In this document: positions 28,294 through 37,050 of the stretch, one piece after another | Layout of the letters: every line of letters begins with the position of its first letter | How positions within the stretch are numbered: position 1 is the stretch's first letter | DNA from: Actinomycetota bacterium | GTDB lineage: Bacteria; Actinomycetota; Geothermincolia; Fen-727; Anoxymicrobiaceae | Assembly: GCA_016927325.1 (NCBI GenBank) | Contig: JAFGMY010000031.1 | Span: forward strand, 1 to 38,653 | DNA length: 38,653 bases | Direction: 5' to 3' | Made by a program: the position numbers and the translations under genes | Notes under the pieces: model-generated | The model's input: the letters and a program-made list of their open reading frames with translations, nothing else | What the model was told of the DNA's origin: nothing | Databases searched by the model: none

Positions 28294-28880
28294 AAATTAA
28301 TGTCCGCGGAAGAAGGATCTTCGCTGTGATCACAGTTGCGGCAATGTGCCTGTTGCTGCAGACCCCATATTGCAGGGGAACTGCTGCAGCCTATGACACG
28401 AACCGCATTTCTATTTCCGAACTGATAGATGAAATGGATAAATATGACGGAATGTCTGTTACTGTTAAGGGCGAGGTGATCGGAGACATCATGATCAGGG
28501 GGGAGTATGCCTGGATAACTGTCAACGACGGACCGTACAGCGAGAAGAACCTGGAGAGTGGTGCAGAGTTCTCAGGTGTCAGCAATATCGGGATTGGTAT
28601 CTGGATCCCCAGCGGGGATGTATATTCGATCAAGAGCGTTGGTGGTTATTCGAGAAAAGGTGACACAGTCGAGGTTGAAGGTGTTTTTCACAGGGCTTGC
28701 TCAGAGCATGGCGGTGATACCGATATCCATGCCAACTCCCTGAAAGTGGTAAGAGAAGGTTATGTAATACCGCATCCGTTTAGTTACTTCAAGTTGCTGA
28801 TCGCCGCGTTACTCGCTGGTATCTCCGGATTATTGATTTATGTTCTGGTGAAACGCAAGAAAAAGTATACTGAAGAATGA
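28290..28880 (+). CDS. Exported OB-like domain protein with C-terminal TM
   Basis: Signal peptide; SVTVKGEVIGDIMIRGEYAWITVNDG...; C-terminal TM and basic tail; ATGA overlap with trkH. Confidence 0.7.
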   Translation: MKINVRGRRIFAVITVAAMCLLLQTPYCRGTAAAYDTNRISISELIDEMDKYDGMSVTVKGEVIGDIMIRGEYAWITVNDGPYSEKNLESGAEFSGVSNIGIGIWIPSGDVYSIKSVGGYSRKGDTVEVEGVFHRACSEHGGDTDIHANSLKVVREGYVIPHPFSYFKLLIAALLAGISGLLIYVLVKRKKKYTEE

Positions 28881-28997
28881 CAACTGAATAACAGCTTTAA
28901 CATGGCGTCAACTGTACTTGGGATTATATGGGGACGAACGGATGTATGGCATGAGTAAAGATAAACCTGAGAAATCGACTATCCCGGAAAATTATCC

Positions 28998-31646
28998 ATG
29001 AAGGCTGGAAACGGAGAATTAACAGTATTTCTTGGAGCGGCGGCGGGAGTCGGAAAGACTTACGCAATGCTGCAGGCTGCGCGCGAATGGGCTTCCGAAG
29101 GGGTGGATGTGGTTGTCGGCTGGATCGACATACATGGCGACAGAGATATGGCGCGGCTTCTTCAGGGCATGGAAGTGATCCCCCCGTCAGCAGTATGCCG
29201 CGAAGTGTCAGCACTGCATGAAATGGACCTTGACGCCATACTTGACCGTAAGCCCGAACTCGTGCTTGTCGACAATCTCGAGCATGTCAATGCCCACGGG
29301 GCAAGGCACAGTAAACGTTATCTGGACATAGAGGAGTTGCTTGACGCCGGGATCAGCGTAATTACTGCTGTCAATATTCACGGTATCGAGAGTATGAGTG
29401 ATGTCGTGAAAAGGATAACCGGAATAAGCACGGAAGACAGGGTCCCGGATTCTTTTTTCAGACGGGCCTGTATGATCCAGGTTGTGGATATCCCGGCGGA
29501 AGTGCTTGTCAAAAGGTTCATAAAAGGCCATCTGGACGCCGCTGATTTGGCGGAAGGGGAAGTAGAAAGGCTGTCACTTGTAGATAATATTAATACGCTC
29601 AGAAAAATGGCTCTAAGATTCGCGACCCGGCACGTTGACTCCGATTCTCATTACGCGGATTCTGGAAACGGCACACCGGAGGCATTATTTTCTGCGGAAC
29701 GGGTCCTGGCCTGCATCGGTCCCAGTCCATTCGGATCTCAGATTCTCAGAGCCGCGAAGCGTCTTTCCGATAACATGAGATGCGGTCTTGCAGCTCTCTA
29801 TGTCGTTGTTCCGGGGGCAAGGCTCAGTGAAACCGACACCGATTATCTCGAGAACAACGTCAATCTTGCTGAAGAACTGGGCGCGGAAGTGATACAGGAG
29901 AGTGGGAGCGATATTGCGGCGACAATCCTCAAGACGGCGGCTGAAATAAACGCTTCCCAACTGGTTCTTGGCAGACCTCTTGGAAATCGATGGAAAGAAA
30001 TACTGAAAAAATCCATCGTTGATCGTATCATCACTAGAGACAAGACGGTGGAGCTTCACATTGTGCCGGGCTCGAAGGATGAACTGCCGAGACGCAATGC
30101 CGGGGCAAGACACTCGCCCGGCAGGCACAAAATATTACAGTATTTGGTGATAGCAGCGCTAATTGCCGCTATTGCCCTGTTCTGTAAAACAACGGGTGGT
30201 ATTGTGGACCGCACTGACGTAGCGATGCTTTTCCTTCTGCCTGTGCTTTACGCGGGAGCTTTCGTAGGGGTTACTCCTTCTATAATCGCGGCGGTGGCAA
30301 GTGTTCTCGTTTTCGACATACTGTTTGTTCCACCCCTGTATCAAGTTACGGTATACGATATAAATTACCTGATAAGCTTTGCCGTGTTTCTGCTGGTGGC
30401 GGTAAGCACCGGTTTGCTGGCGAGCAGGTTGAGGCGGCAGATACTGGAGTCCACCAGCGCTGAGAAGCGTGCCAGGACATTATACAACCTGAGTCGGGAG
30501 TTGACGGTTGTTCCGACAATTGAAGATTTCAGCATGGTCCTTGTGCATCAGGTGAATAAAATATTCAACATGGGCACGGTTCTGTATCTGCCTGACGCCG
30601 GTTCCAAGCTTAAACTCGCCGCCATGAGCGTGAATGAAAAAGAAAAAGCCGCCATTGAATCAGAGTCGTCAACTGCGGTGTGGGTTTTTACTCACGGTCA
30701 GATTGCCGGAGCCAGAACCAACACTTTGTCTGAAGCAAGGGCGATATACTTTCCTCTCAAAACAGAAAACGGGGTTATCGGCGTAATAGGATTTGCGGAA
30801 GAATCGAACCCCCCGGTAACACGTTTGAAGCGGCAAGAGACATTTCAGGCAATAACCGATCTGGCTACCCTTGCGCTGAACAAGCTTCATCTCTCACTGG
30901 CTACACAGCAGGTTCAATCCATGGAGGCAAGCGAGCGTCTGTGGAACGCGTTGTTTGACTCCGTTTCGCACGACCTTAGAACACCACTTTCATCTATCAC
31001 CGGCGCGGTGACGACATTGAAGGATCACGGTGCGGGGTTGACATCCGAACAGAAGAGTTCCCTTCTCAAGAATATCGAAAAAGGTTCCGCCCAGATGAAC
31101 AGGCTGGTAGGGAAACTGCTTGATATGGCCAGGGTAGAGAGCGGAAGCCTTCATATCGAGGAGGAATGGTGCGATATACAGGATATCGTCGGCGTGGCTC
31201 TCTCTGATTTGTCCGACGACCTGGAGGAGCGTGATATCAAGTTGGTGATACCGCCGGACCTGCCTCTGATAAAGGCGGACTTCGGCCTGATAGTACAGGC
31301 GCAGATAAACCTGATTGACAATGCCATCAAATATTCACCGGAAGAAAGTGAGATTGAAGTTTCCTGGTGTCTCGAGAAGGGAGACATTTTTGCTTCGGTT
31401 GGGGACAGGGGCCTGGGGATAAGCGTGGATGCAAGAAAAAAGGTGTTCGACAAGTTCAGCAGGTTGAATTCGGATCATGCAATTCAAGGCACTGGATTGG
31501 GGTTGTCGATCTGCAAGGGAATTGTCGAAGCGCATGGAGGAAGAATCTGGGTGGAGGACAGGCCCGGCGGCGGCTGTCTTTTCAGGTTCAGCCTCGACGT
31601 GGATAAACTTTACCCTGAGATGATGGAGGAAATTGAAAGGAGCTGA
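28998..31646 (+). CDS. kdpD: KdpD-type sensor histidine kinase
   Basis: N-terminal KdpD domain FLGAAAGVGKTYAMLQAA, Usp-like region, DUF4118 TM block, H-box SVSHDLRTPLSS, HATPase. Confidence 0.95.
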   Translation: MKAGNGELTVFLGAAAGVGKTYAMLQAAREWASEGVDVVVGWIDIHGDRDMARLLQGMEVIPPSAVCREVSALHEMDLDAILDRKPELVLVDNLEHVNAHGARHSKRYLDIEELLDAGISVITAVNIHGIESMSDVVKRITGISTEDRVPDSFFRRACMIQVVDIPAEVLVKRFIKGHLDAADLAEGEVERLSLVDNINTLRKMALRFATRHVDSDSHYADSGNGTPEALFSAERVLACIGPSPFGSQILRAAKRLSDNMRCGLAALYVVVPGARLSETDTDYLENNVNLAEELGAEVIQESGSDIAATILKTAAEINASQLVLGRPLGNRWKEILKKSIVDRIITRDKTVELHIVPGSKDELPRRNAGARHSPGRHKILQYLVIAALIAAIALFCKTTGGIVDRTDVAMLFLLPVLYAGAFVGVTPSIIAAVASVLVFDILFVPPLYQVTVYDINYLISFAVFLLVAVSTGLLASRLRRQILESTSAEKRARTLYNLSRELTVVPTIEDFSMVLVHQVNKIFNMGTVLYLPDAGSKLKLAAMSVNEKEKAAIESESSTAVWVFTHGQIAGARTNTLSEARAIYFPLKTENGVIGVIGFAEESNPPVTRLKRQETFQAITDLATLALNKLHLSLATQQVQSMEASERLWNALFDSVSHDLRTPLSSITGAVTTLKDHGAGLTSEQKSSLLKNIEKGSAQMNRLVGKLLDMARVESGSLHIEEEWCDIQDIVGVALSDLSDDLEERDIKLVIPPDLPLIKADFGLIVQAQINLIDNAIKYSPEESEIEVSWCLEKGDIFASVGDRGLGISVDARKKVFDKFSRLNSDHAIQGTGLGLSICKGIVEAHGGRIWVEDRPGGGCLFRFSLDVDKLYPEMMEEIERS

Positions 31647-31651
31647 AAACT

Positions 31652-32353
31652 ACGTCAAGTACAAGCGCCAGAATTCTGGTAGTCGATGACGAGATAGAGA
31701 TACGAAGGCTCCTGAAAGTAGCACTTGGTGCTCAGGGCTATACCGTGATAATGGCAAAAACCGGCCGAGATGGGATAAGTAAAGCCGCCCTGGAGCACCC
31801 GGACATAATCATACTTGATATGGGATTGCCTGATATCGAAGGGCTTGATGTCATAAGAACCGTAAGGGAGTGGTCATCTACACCGATAATTATTCTTTCC
31901 GTAAGAGAGAGGGAAAAAGATAAGATCACAGCTCTTGATTCCGGTGCAAGTGATTATGTGGTGAAACCCTTTAACATGGGAGAGCTCATGGCCCGGGTGC
32001 GCGTAGCCCTGCGAAGCCTGGTCCCGGGAGGTGACAAGCCGGTTATTGAAGCGGGGAGACTGAGCATGGACCTGTCGAGAAGGGTGACTTCTATTGACGG
32101 CAAAGAGATCAAATTGACTCCAACGGAGTATGAACTACTGAAGCTGCTTGCAACCAACGCCGGCAAAGTCGTAACACAGAAGCAGTTGCTTGCCCATGTA
32201 TGGAACACGCAGTCCATGGAGAATTCTCAGTACCTGCGCGTTTATATCAGCCAGTTACGAAAAAAAATCGAAGTGGACCCCTCCAATCCGCGGCACCTTT
32301 TGACCGAACCCGGCGTGGGGTACCGCCTTGCTTTGCCTGAAGATTATGTGTAG
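31652..32353 (+). CDS. kdpE: KdpE-type response regulator (OmpR family), non-canonical start inferred
   Basis: REC domain SARILVVDDEIEIRRLLKVAL begins upstream of the first ATG/GTG/TTG (GTG 31745); ACG 31652 lies 9 nt after GGAG; C-terminal OmpR wHTH. Confidence 0.9.
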   Translation, partial: TSSTSARILVVDDEIEIRRLLKVALGAQGYTVIMAKTGRDGISKAALEHPDIIILDMGLPDIEGLDVIRTVREWSSTPIIILSVREREKDKITALDSGASDYVVKPFNMGELMARVRVALRSLVPGGDKPVIEAGRLSMDLSRRVTSIDGKEIKLTPTEYELLKLLATNAGKVVTQKQLLAHVWNTQSMENSQYLRVYISQLRKKIEVDPSNPRHLLTEPGVGYRLALPEDYV

Positions 32354-32726
32354 CCGGATGAAAAGCGGGTCTTTATCTTATTCTGGGATTAAATAAACAG
32401 CATTATAAACGCAGGTTCATTGTACCGAGGTTCTTCAGGAGAAACACTTTAACCGGAAACGACCATAGACCCCCGCGCCGCATAAGAAGGAATAATGATA
32501 TGATTGCTTTTACAGGAAATGAAGTGTCGGAAAGGAAGTGAAACAAGGCTGATGCAGGGCAGTTGCAGGATTCATCGAGATTCTCCGGTTTTACGCAAAG
32601 AGGAAGGTCTCAATCATTGAGGTTGTGGCCGCATCGCTGTTCCCGTCGTAGAGTAAATCGAAAGGCAGAGATCTCTGTTCATTTCTATTGTCCGGATTCC
32701 GGGCGCAGGCAGCCAGGGGGACAAAG

Positions 32727-32987
32727 ATGGTCTTAACAACGCGTCATGCTTCCGCATCACCTGGGTATATGGAAGAAACGAGCATTAAGAAAAAAATAAT
32801 TGAGGATCTTTGCGCGAAAGGTATCTATCCGAAGATAGATACGGTAGAGTGCGTGATTCATTTTACCGAGACCGGTGGTTGTGAAGGGTGCGAGAGCCAG
32901 GACGAATGCGTCAAGGTGTTTGAAACAATGGCGGACCGGATATGGAAATTCTTGCAGGACAGAGCCGAAGGCTGGGAAAGCGAGTAA
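32727..32987 (+). CDS. Small Cys-containing protein
   Basis: CVIHFTETGGCEGCESQDECVKVFETMADRIWKFL; GGGGGACAAAG before ATG 32727. Confidence 0.55.
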   Translation: MVLTTRHASASPGYMEETSIKKKIIEDLCAKGIYPKIDTVECVIHFTETGGCEGCESQDECVKVFETMADRIWKFLQDRAEGWESE

Positions 32988-32989
32988 GA

Positions 32990-33721
32990 TCAGGATTCGC
33001 CGGCCAGGCTGGCGATCGCGGTGTGCACCTCCTCGATGAGTTCATCCTTTTGCATCAGCGTATAGCGGGAAGCGTCTATCGGAGTCCCGATTTCGACGGT
33101 GACGTTCCGGTCTGTGTAAAAGTCGAGGGTCTCGGGTTTGACCACCTCGGCGGTTCCTCTGATTCCGACGGGGATGATGGTTGCCCCTGAATCGATGGCC
33201 ATGATGAAACCGCCCTTCTTGAAAGGTTGAAGTTTGCCGGTGCGCGAGCGTCCTCCCTCCGGATATATCCAGACCATTATGCCGCTTTCCATCTTTTCAC
33301 GGGCCGCCGCGAGGTCTTTCCTGGCCTGAATCGGGTGCGAGCGGTCGATCGAAATGAACTCACCGTGCCTTAGCCCACGGCCCCAGAGCGGGATCTTGAA
33401 CAGTTCAGACTTGGCAAGCATGCGCACGCTTCCCGGCATTACCAGCATCGATACGGGAACATCGAAGTGGCTCCGGTGGTTGCTCATGATGATATAAGGT
33501 CTGCCGGGCTCTGTTTTAAAGTTATCCGGATAATTTATCGTCAGATAGGACCTGAAAGCGTCGACGTTTTTCCGGCCCCACCACTTGAGCCACATGTCAC
33601 CGTATTCGCGCGAGTAGCCGCCCCTGAAGATGTCGCGGTAGAGGACGAGGATGGTGAGCCAGGCGCAGGAGTAGAAAATCACCCACATTATTTGTAGTTT
33701 CCTGAAAATATTTGCTTTCAA
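32990..33721 (-). CDS. plsC: 1-acyl-sn-glycerol-3-phosphate acyltransferase (PlsC family)
   Basis: NHRSHFDVPV (HX4D) and YPEGGRSRTGKLQPFKKGGF motifs. Confidence 0.92.
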   Translation of the reverse strand: MKANIFRKLQIMWVIFYSCAWLTILVLYRDIFRGGYSREYGDMWLKWWGRKNVDAFRSYLTINYPDNFKTEPGRPYIIMSNHRSHFDVPVSMLVMPGSVRMLAKSELFKIPLWGRGLRHGEFISIDRSHPIQARKDLAAAREKMESGIMVWIYPEGGRSRTGKLQPFKKGGFIMAIDSGATIIPVGIRGTAEVVKPETLDFYTDRNVTVEIGTPIDASRYTLMQKDELIEEVHTAIASLAGES

Positions 33722-34048
33722 TAAACACGTCCATTCCAGAGGCGATCTTCAATGTCGTTATCCTAGCATAATCGAAACAGTTTGAGGTACCGTTTCATCA
33801 ATCGGCGGTTTAATGCCTGAAACGTTGAACAGGGTTCAGCTGTGGACGGCTGGTGTTGCCGGAACACAGTCAAGGCTGGTCAAAAAATAACACGTGTTTT
33901 GAAGGATTCAGATTGGTTGACACGTAAATGATTATGATGCAGGGAAGTATGTGATACGGCTGTAGAGATTTTCCTGCATAGACATAAAAGAATAAGGGCG
34001 TAAATAAAATTCAGGGCAGCATCGAATCTGATTAGGGGGCGGTTTCGG

Positions 34049-34750
34049 ATGAATGGCATTAATCCGGGAGATGTTTGTATCATTACACATGATATAGGCA
34101 CTTCGTTCAGACAGGGTGAACAGGTGGTTGTGGCCCAGGTAGACCCCGACCCCCAGGCCCCGCAGTTCAGGTACCTGGTCCAATCCCAGGCGGATATGAA
34201 CTGGTACAAGCTCTCCGACCAGGACATTGTGCTTCAGCAGCAGGTTGAGGTACCCGCTCCACAGATGACCCAGGTTATGGACCTTGACCTGCCTTCAAAG
34301 CGCGGGACCAATTGGAAGACCCTGGGAATATCGCTCGCGGTTATTGTTTTAATTGCGGTTGTTGGGCTTGGCGCCATGTATTTTCTGGTTTGGAACAGCT
34401 CGTCAACAGATGAGCCGGTGGTCGAGGAGCCGGTCCGGTCCACTGTTCCCCGGACAGTGCCTGGAACTACGCCGAGTACGACCCCGTCGACGACTCCAGC
34501 TCCGGCGGTTACTTCGCTTGGCACCGTAAAAGTAAACCAGTCGAAGTTTGAACTCGCACAGAATGGAATGAACTACAGCCAGGTGGTTGGCGTGTTTGGC
34601 GGGCCGGGTGTGGAAAGATCTGCGACGGGTACGCCGGGACAGCCTGGATACATGATCGAGTATGTCTGGGACGGAGAAACACCGGGAACGGCTGTTTTCT
34701 GCACTTTCGTAGACGACAAGCTGACTGTCAAGAGGATAGCGGCACTTTAA
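34049..34750 (+). CDS. Membrane-anchored protein with Thr/Pro linker and SmpA/DUF3862-like C-terminal domain
   Basis: One TM, TTPSTTPSTTPAPA linker, FELAQNGMNYSQVVGVFGGPGVERS...YVWDG. Confidence 0.65.
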   Translation: MNGINPGDVCIITHDIGTSFRQGEQVVVAQVDPDPQAPQFRYLVQSQADMNWYKLSDQDIVLQQQVEVPAPQMTQVMDLDLPSKRGTNWKTLGISLAVIVLIAVVGLGAMYFLVWNSSSTDEPVVEEPVRSTVPRTVPGTTPSTTPSTTPAPAVTSLGTVKVNQSKFELAQNGMNYSQVVGVFGGPGVERSATGTPGQPGYMIEYVWDGETPGTAVFCTFVDDKLTVKRIAAL

Positions 34751-34803
34751 CAAACGGGCGCAACTGAATGCTTTTCCTTTCGAGGAAACGCATAGAGAAA
34801 AGA

Positions 34804-34827
34804 AAAGGCCGGCTGAATCCGGCCTTT
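34804..34827. terminator. Bidirectional hairpin terminator
   Basis: AAAGGCCGG-ctgaat-CCGGCCTTT between convergent genes. Confidence 0.75.
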
Positions 34828-34856
34828 ATATTCTAAGTACATTAAAGAATACGCAG

Positions 34857-35036
34857 TCAACCCTCATCTTTTGAGAACTTTTTCAGGGCTCTGGCGACAC
34901 CGCAGTTTTCGGGGTTCCATTCAACGATGCTGAGTTCGGGATCGAAGTCTCCACCTTCGCGATTGAAGAAGACACACGTATCCTTGCAGTTTTCCTTTGC
35001 GAGAGGGCAGTACATCAAAGGCTTTTTACCATCCAT
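34857..35036 (-). CDS. 59-aa Cys-containing protein, missing from ORF track
   Basis: MDGKKPLMYCPLAKENCKDTCVFFNREGGDFDPELSIVEWNPENCGVARALKKFSKDEG*; GGAAAGGGGA upstream of ATG. Confidence 0.7.
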   Translation of the reverse strand: MDGKKPLMYCPLAKENCKDTCVFFNREGGDFDPELSIVEWNPENCGVARALKKFSKDEG

Positions 35037-35225
35037 CCGAGTCCCCTTTCCATGTCAGCAACAGCCGAATCATAAATTAAGACTTATTGCGTTTGCCGAA
35101 CTGATAGTAGCACAACGAAGGCAATTGGGAACATAGCGGAAACATCGAGGGCGGTGCCTGATCGGGGAAAGCGGGGGAGATGACCATCAAGTGATGTTAT
35201 AATTTTTTTATCTATTAGATTTATT

Positions 35226-35882
35226 ATGGAAGTCGGAGTGAATAACAACATGGAAGAAGCGAGATTAGAGACTATCATTGAGGGAACTGAAGAGCATAGG
35301 GACCTCGGGCGCAGAGAACGGAAGAAAATCGAGACAAGGCAGGCCCTGGAAGAAGCGGCATTGAAGCTGTTTGAAACAAAGGGATACGACCAGACAACAA
35401 TTGAAGACATAACCGAAGCGGTGGACGTTTCATCCAGGACTTTTTTCAGGTACTTCGATTCAAAAGAAGCGGTGTTGTTCGGGAACTGGCAATCTTATTT
35501 AAGTGGTATATCCGAAATGCTCAAAAATCGCCCAAGTGAAGAGACACCGCTTGAAACAATGAAGGAGTTTTCGCTTCTTTATGCTCAAGTGATGGAAACC
35601 CTGAAGCCCAGAATGCTTTTCATAAAGAAGCTGTCCGACATATCCACCACGATCGGGGACTACGAAAGAGAAATAATGTGCCCGATAATCGAGGAAGTCC
35701 TCGCCACCGCTTTTGCGGACCGAATGGGGGTGGATATTAATGCGGACATGAAACCTCGAATATTCGCCGGGGTAAGCATAGTCGCTCTCAACGTTGCCAA
35801 ACTCCAGTGGATAGAATCGGATGCAAAAAAGCCTTTCTGCAAGTTCGTTGAAGAGGCTTTTAATATTGTCGGGTGCGATTGA
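35226..35882 (+). CDS. TetR family transcriptional regulator
   Basis: RQALEEAALKLFETKGYDQTTIEDITEAVDVSSRTFFRYFDSKEAVLF. Confidence 0.93.
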   Translation: MEVGVNNNMEEARLETIIEGTEEHRDLGRRERKKIETRQALEEAALKLFETKGYDQTTIEDITEAVDVSSRTFFRYFDSKEAVLFGNWQSYLSGISEMLKNRPSEETPLETMKEFSLLYAQVMETLKPRMLFIKKLSDISTTIGDYEREIMCPIIEEVLATAFADRMGVDINADMKPRIFAGVSIVALNVAKLQWIESDAKKPFCKFVEEAFNIVGCD

Positions 35883-35896
35883 AACTCTTCATGCTT

Positions 35897-36997
35897 TTAT
35901 CCGCGAAGGATCCCCGTTAGCCTTCCTGTTTTAACCGCAGACTCCGGACATAGTTCATGGCAGCAGTAGCAAGCTATACATTTCGAACGGTCGAAGCTTG
36001 GGTAGCCACCGTACATGTCGATTGCATTGACCGGACAGGATTTAGCGCAGGTGCCGCATTTGGTGCATTTACTTTCATCGGCGCTTAGTCTTGGCGTGGA
36101 CATTCTACTGGACACAAGTTTCTGTACTATGCCGCCGGGGTCAAATCGAACCAGGTTCCGCGGGGCCTTGAAGTTTTCTATTAGTGGCAATATGCCTGTG
36201 ATATCGATGTCTTCAATCCTGGAAGGCGCAAGTTTTCTATCTATGGCGGCAGTAACGGGAGGTACCCTGGACGGGTTGATTCCAGCCATGTGGCACATTG
36301 CAAGGTCAATCGCCCCCCCGCTGTCTGATGAAAGCAGGTGTCCGATCTTTCGAGGATTGCCTGCCGAAGGCCCGTTTCCTTCCATTCCAACAACTGCGTC
36401 AAGGATAACAAGGTCAGGTGGCCTGATGGAATATATGTCGACTATTAGTTCTCCGAAAGCGGCATGTTTTGGTGCGGCCCCGTGGAGCCTCATTTTTTCC
36501 GCGCCGACAAGCAGTCCAAAGCTGTTCTTAATGGCGCCGGTGAGAACCGTACTCATGTGGGTTTTAAACTTGGGAAGAGAAATAAAGTAATCGGCTTCAA
36601 GAACCTCAGTCGATATTGAAAAACAGTCGGTATACTTTGAATCTGTTCTGTGTTTATAAGGCCGCCGGCCCATGTTGATGAAACAGTCACCGGCAGCCTC
36701 AAGGGTTCCTGAGATTTCAGCTGTTTTTATCATCTTTCCGTAACCGCGAACACCTGGATTATCTCCTACAAAGACTTTTGCGCCGCGTGTCAGTAGTCCA
36801 TCCTTTACCGCTTTCACGATTGAAGGATGTGTAACCACCCCCGAGTCGGGCCCCCAGGGACCCAGAAGGTTCGGTTTTACCAGAACCGTCTTGCCACTGA
36901 ACACCAGCCCGGATTGATCCAGGATGTCTGATACGGTTCTCTGGATCAGATTTATGTCGTACTCTTTAATTTCGCTGATGGTGATATGGGACGACAT
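35897..36997 (-). CDS. DUF362 domain protein with C-terminal 2[4Fe-4S] ferredoxin domain
   Basis: VLVKPNLLGPWGPDSGVVTHP...; CTKCGTCAKSCPVNAI and CIACYCCHELCPESAV. Confidence 0.92.
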   Translation of the reverse strand: MSSHITISEIKEYDINLIQRTVSDILDQSGLVFSGKTVLVKPNLLGPWGPDSGVVTHPSIVKAVKDGLLTRGAKVFVGDNPGVRGYGKMIKTAEISGTLEAAGDCFINMGRRPYKHRTDSKYTDCFSISTEVLEADYFISLPKFKTHMSTVLTGAIKNSFGLLVGAEKMRLHGAAPKHAAFGELIVDIYSIRPPDLVILDAVVGMEGNGPSAGNPRKIGHLLSSDSGGAIDLAMCHMAGINPSRVPPVTAAIDRKLAPSRIEDIDITGILPLIENFKAPRNLVRFDPGGIVQKLVSSRMSTPRLSADESKCTKCGTCAKSCPVNAIDMYGGYPSFDRSKCIACYCCHELCPESAVKTGRLTGILRG

Positions 36998-37050
36998 TAA
37001 TTTCCTTTCAAGAAGCGCAAAATGAATTATTGTCAGCTAAATTTTACAGT

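Noticed and set aside
34480-34505. Repeat acgccgagtacgaccccgtcgacgact
   Set aside because: Explained by the Thr/Pro/Ser linker (TTPSTTPSTTP) of the coding sequence.
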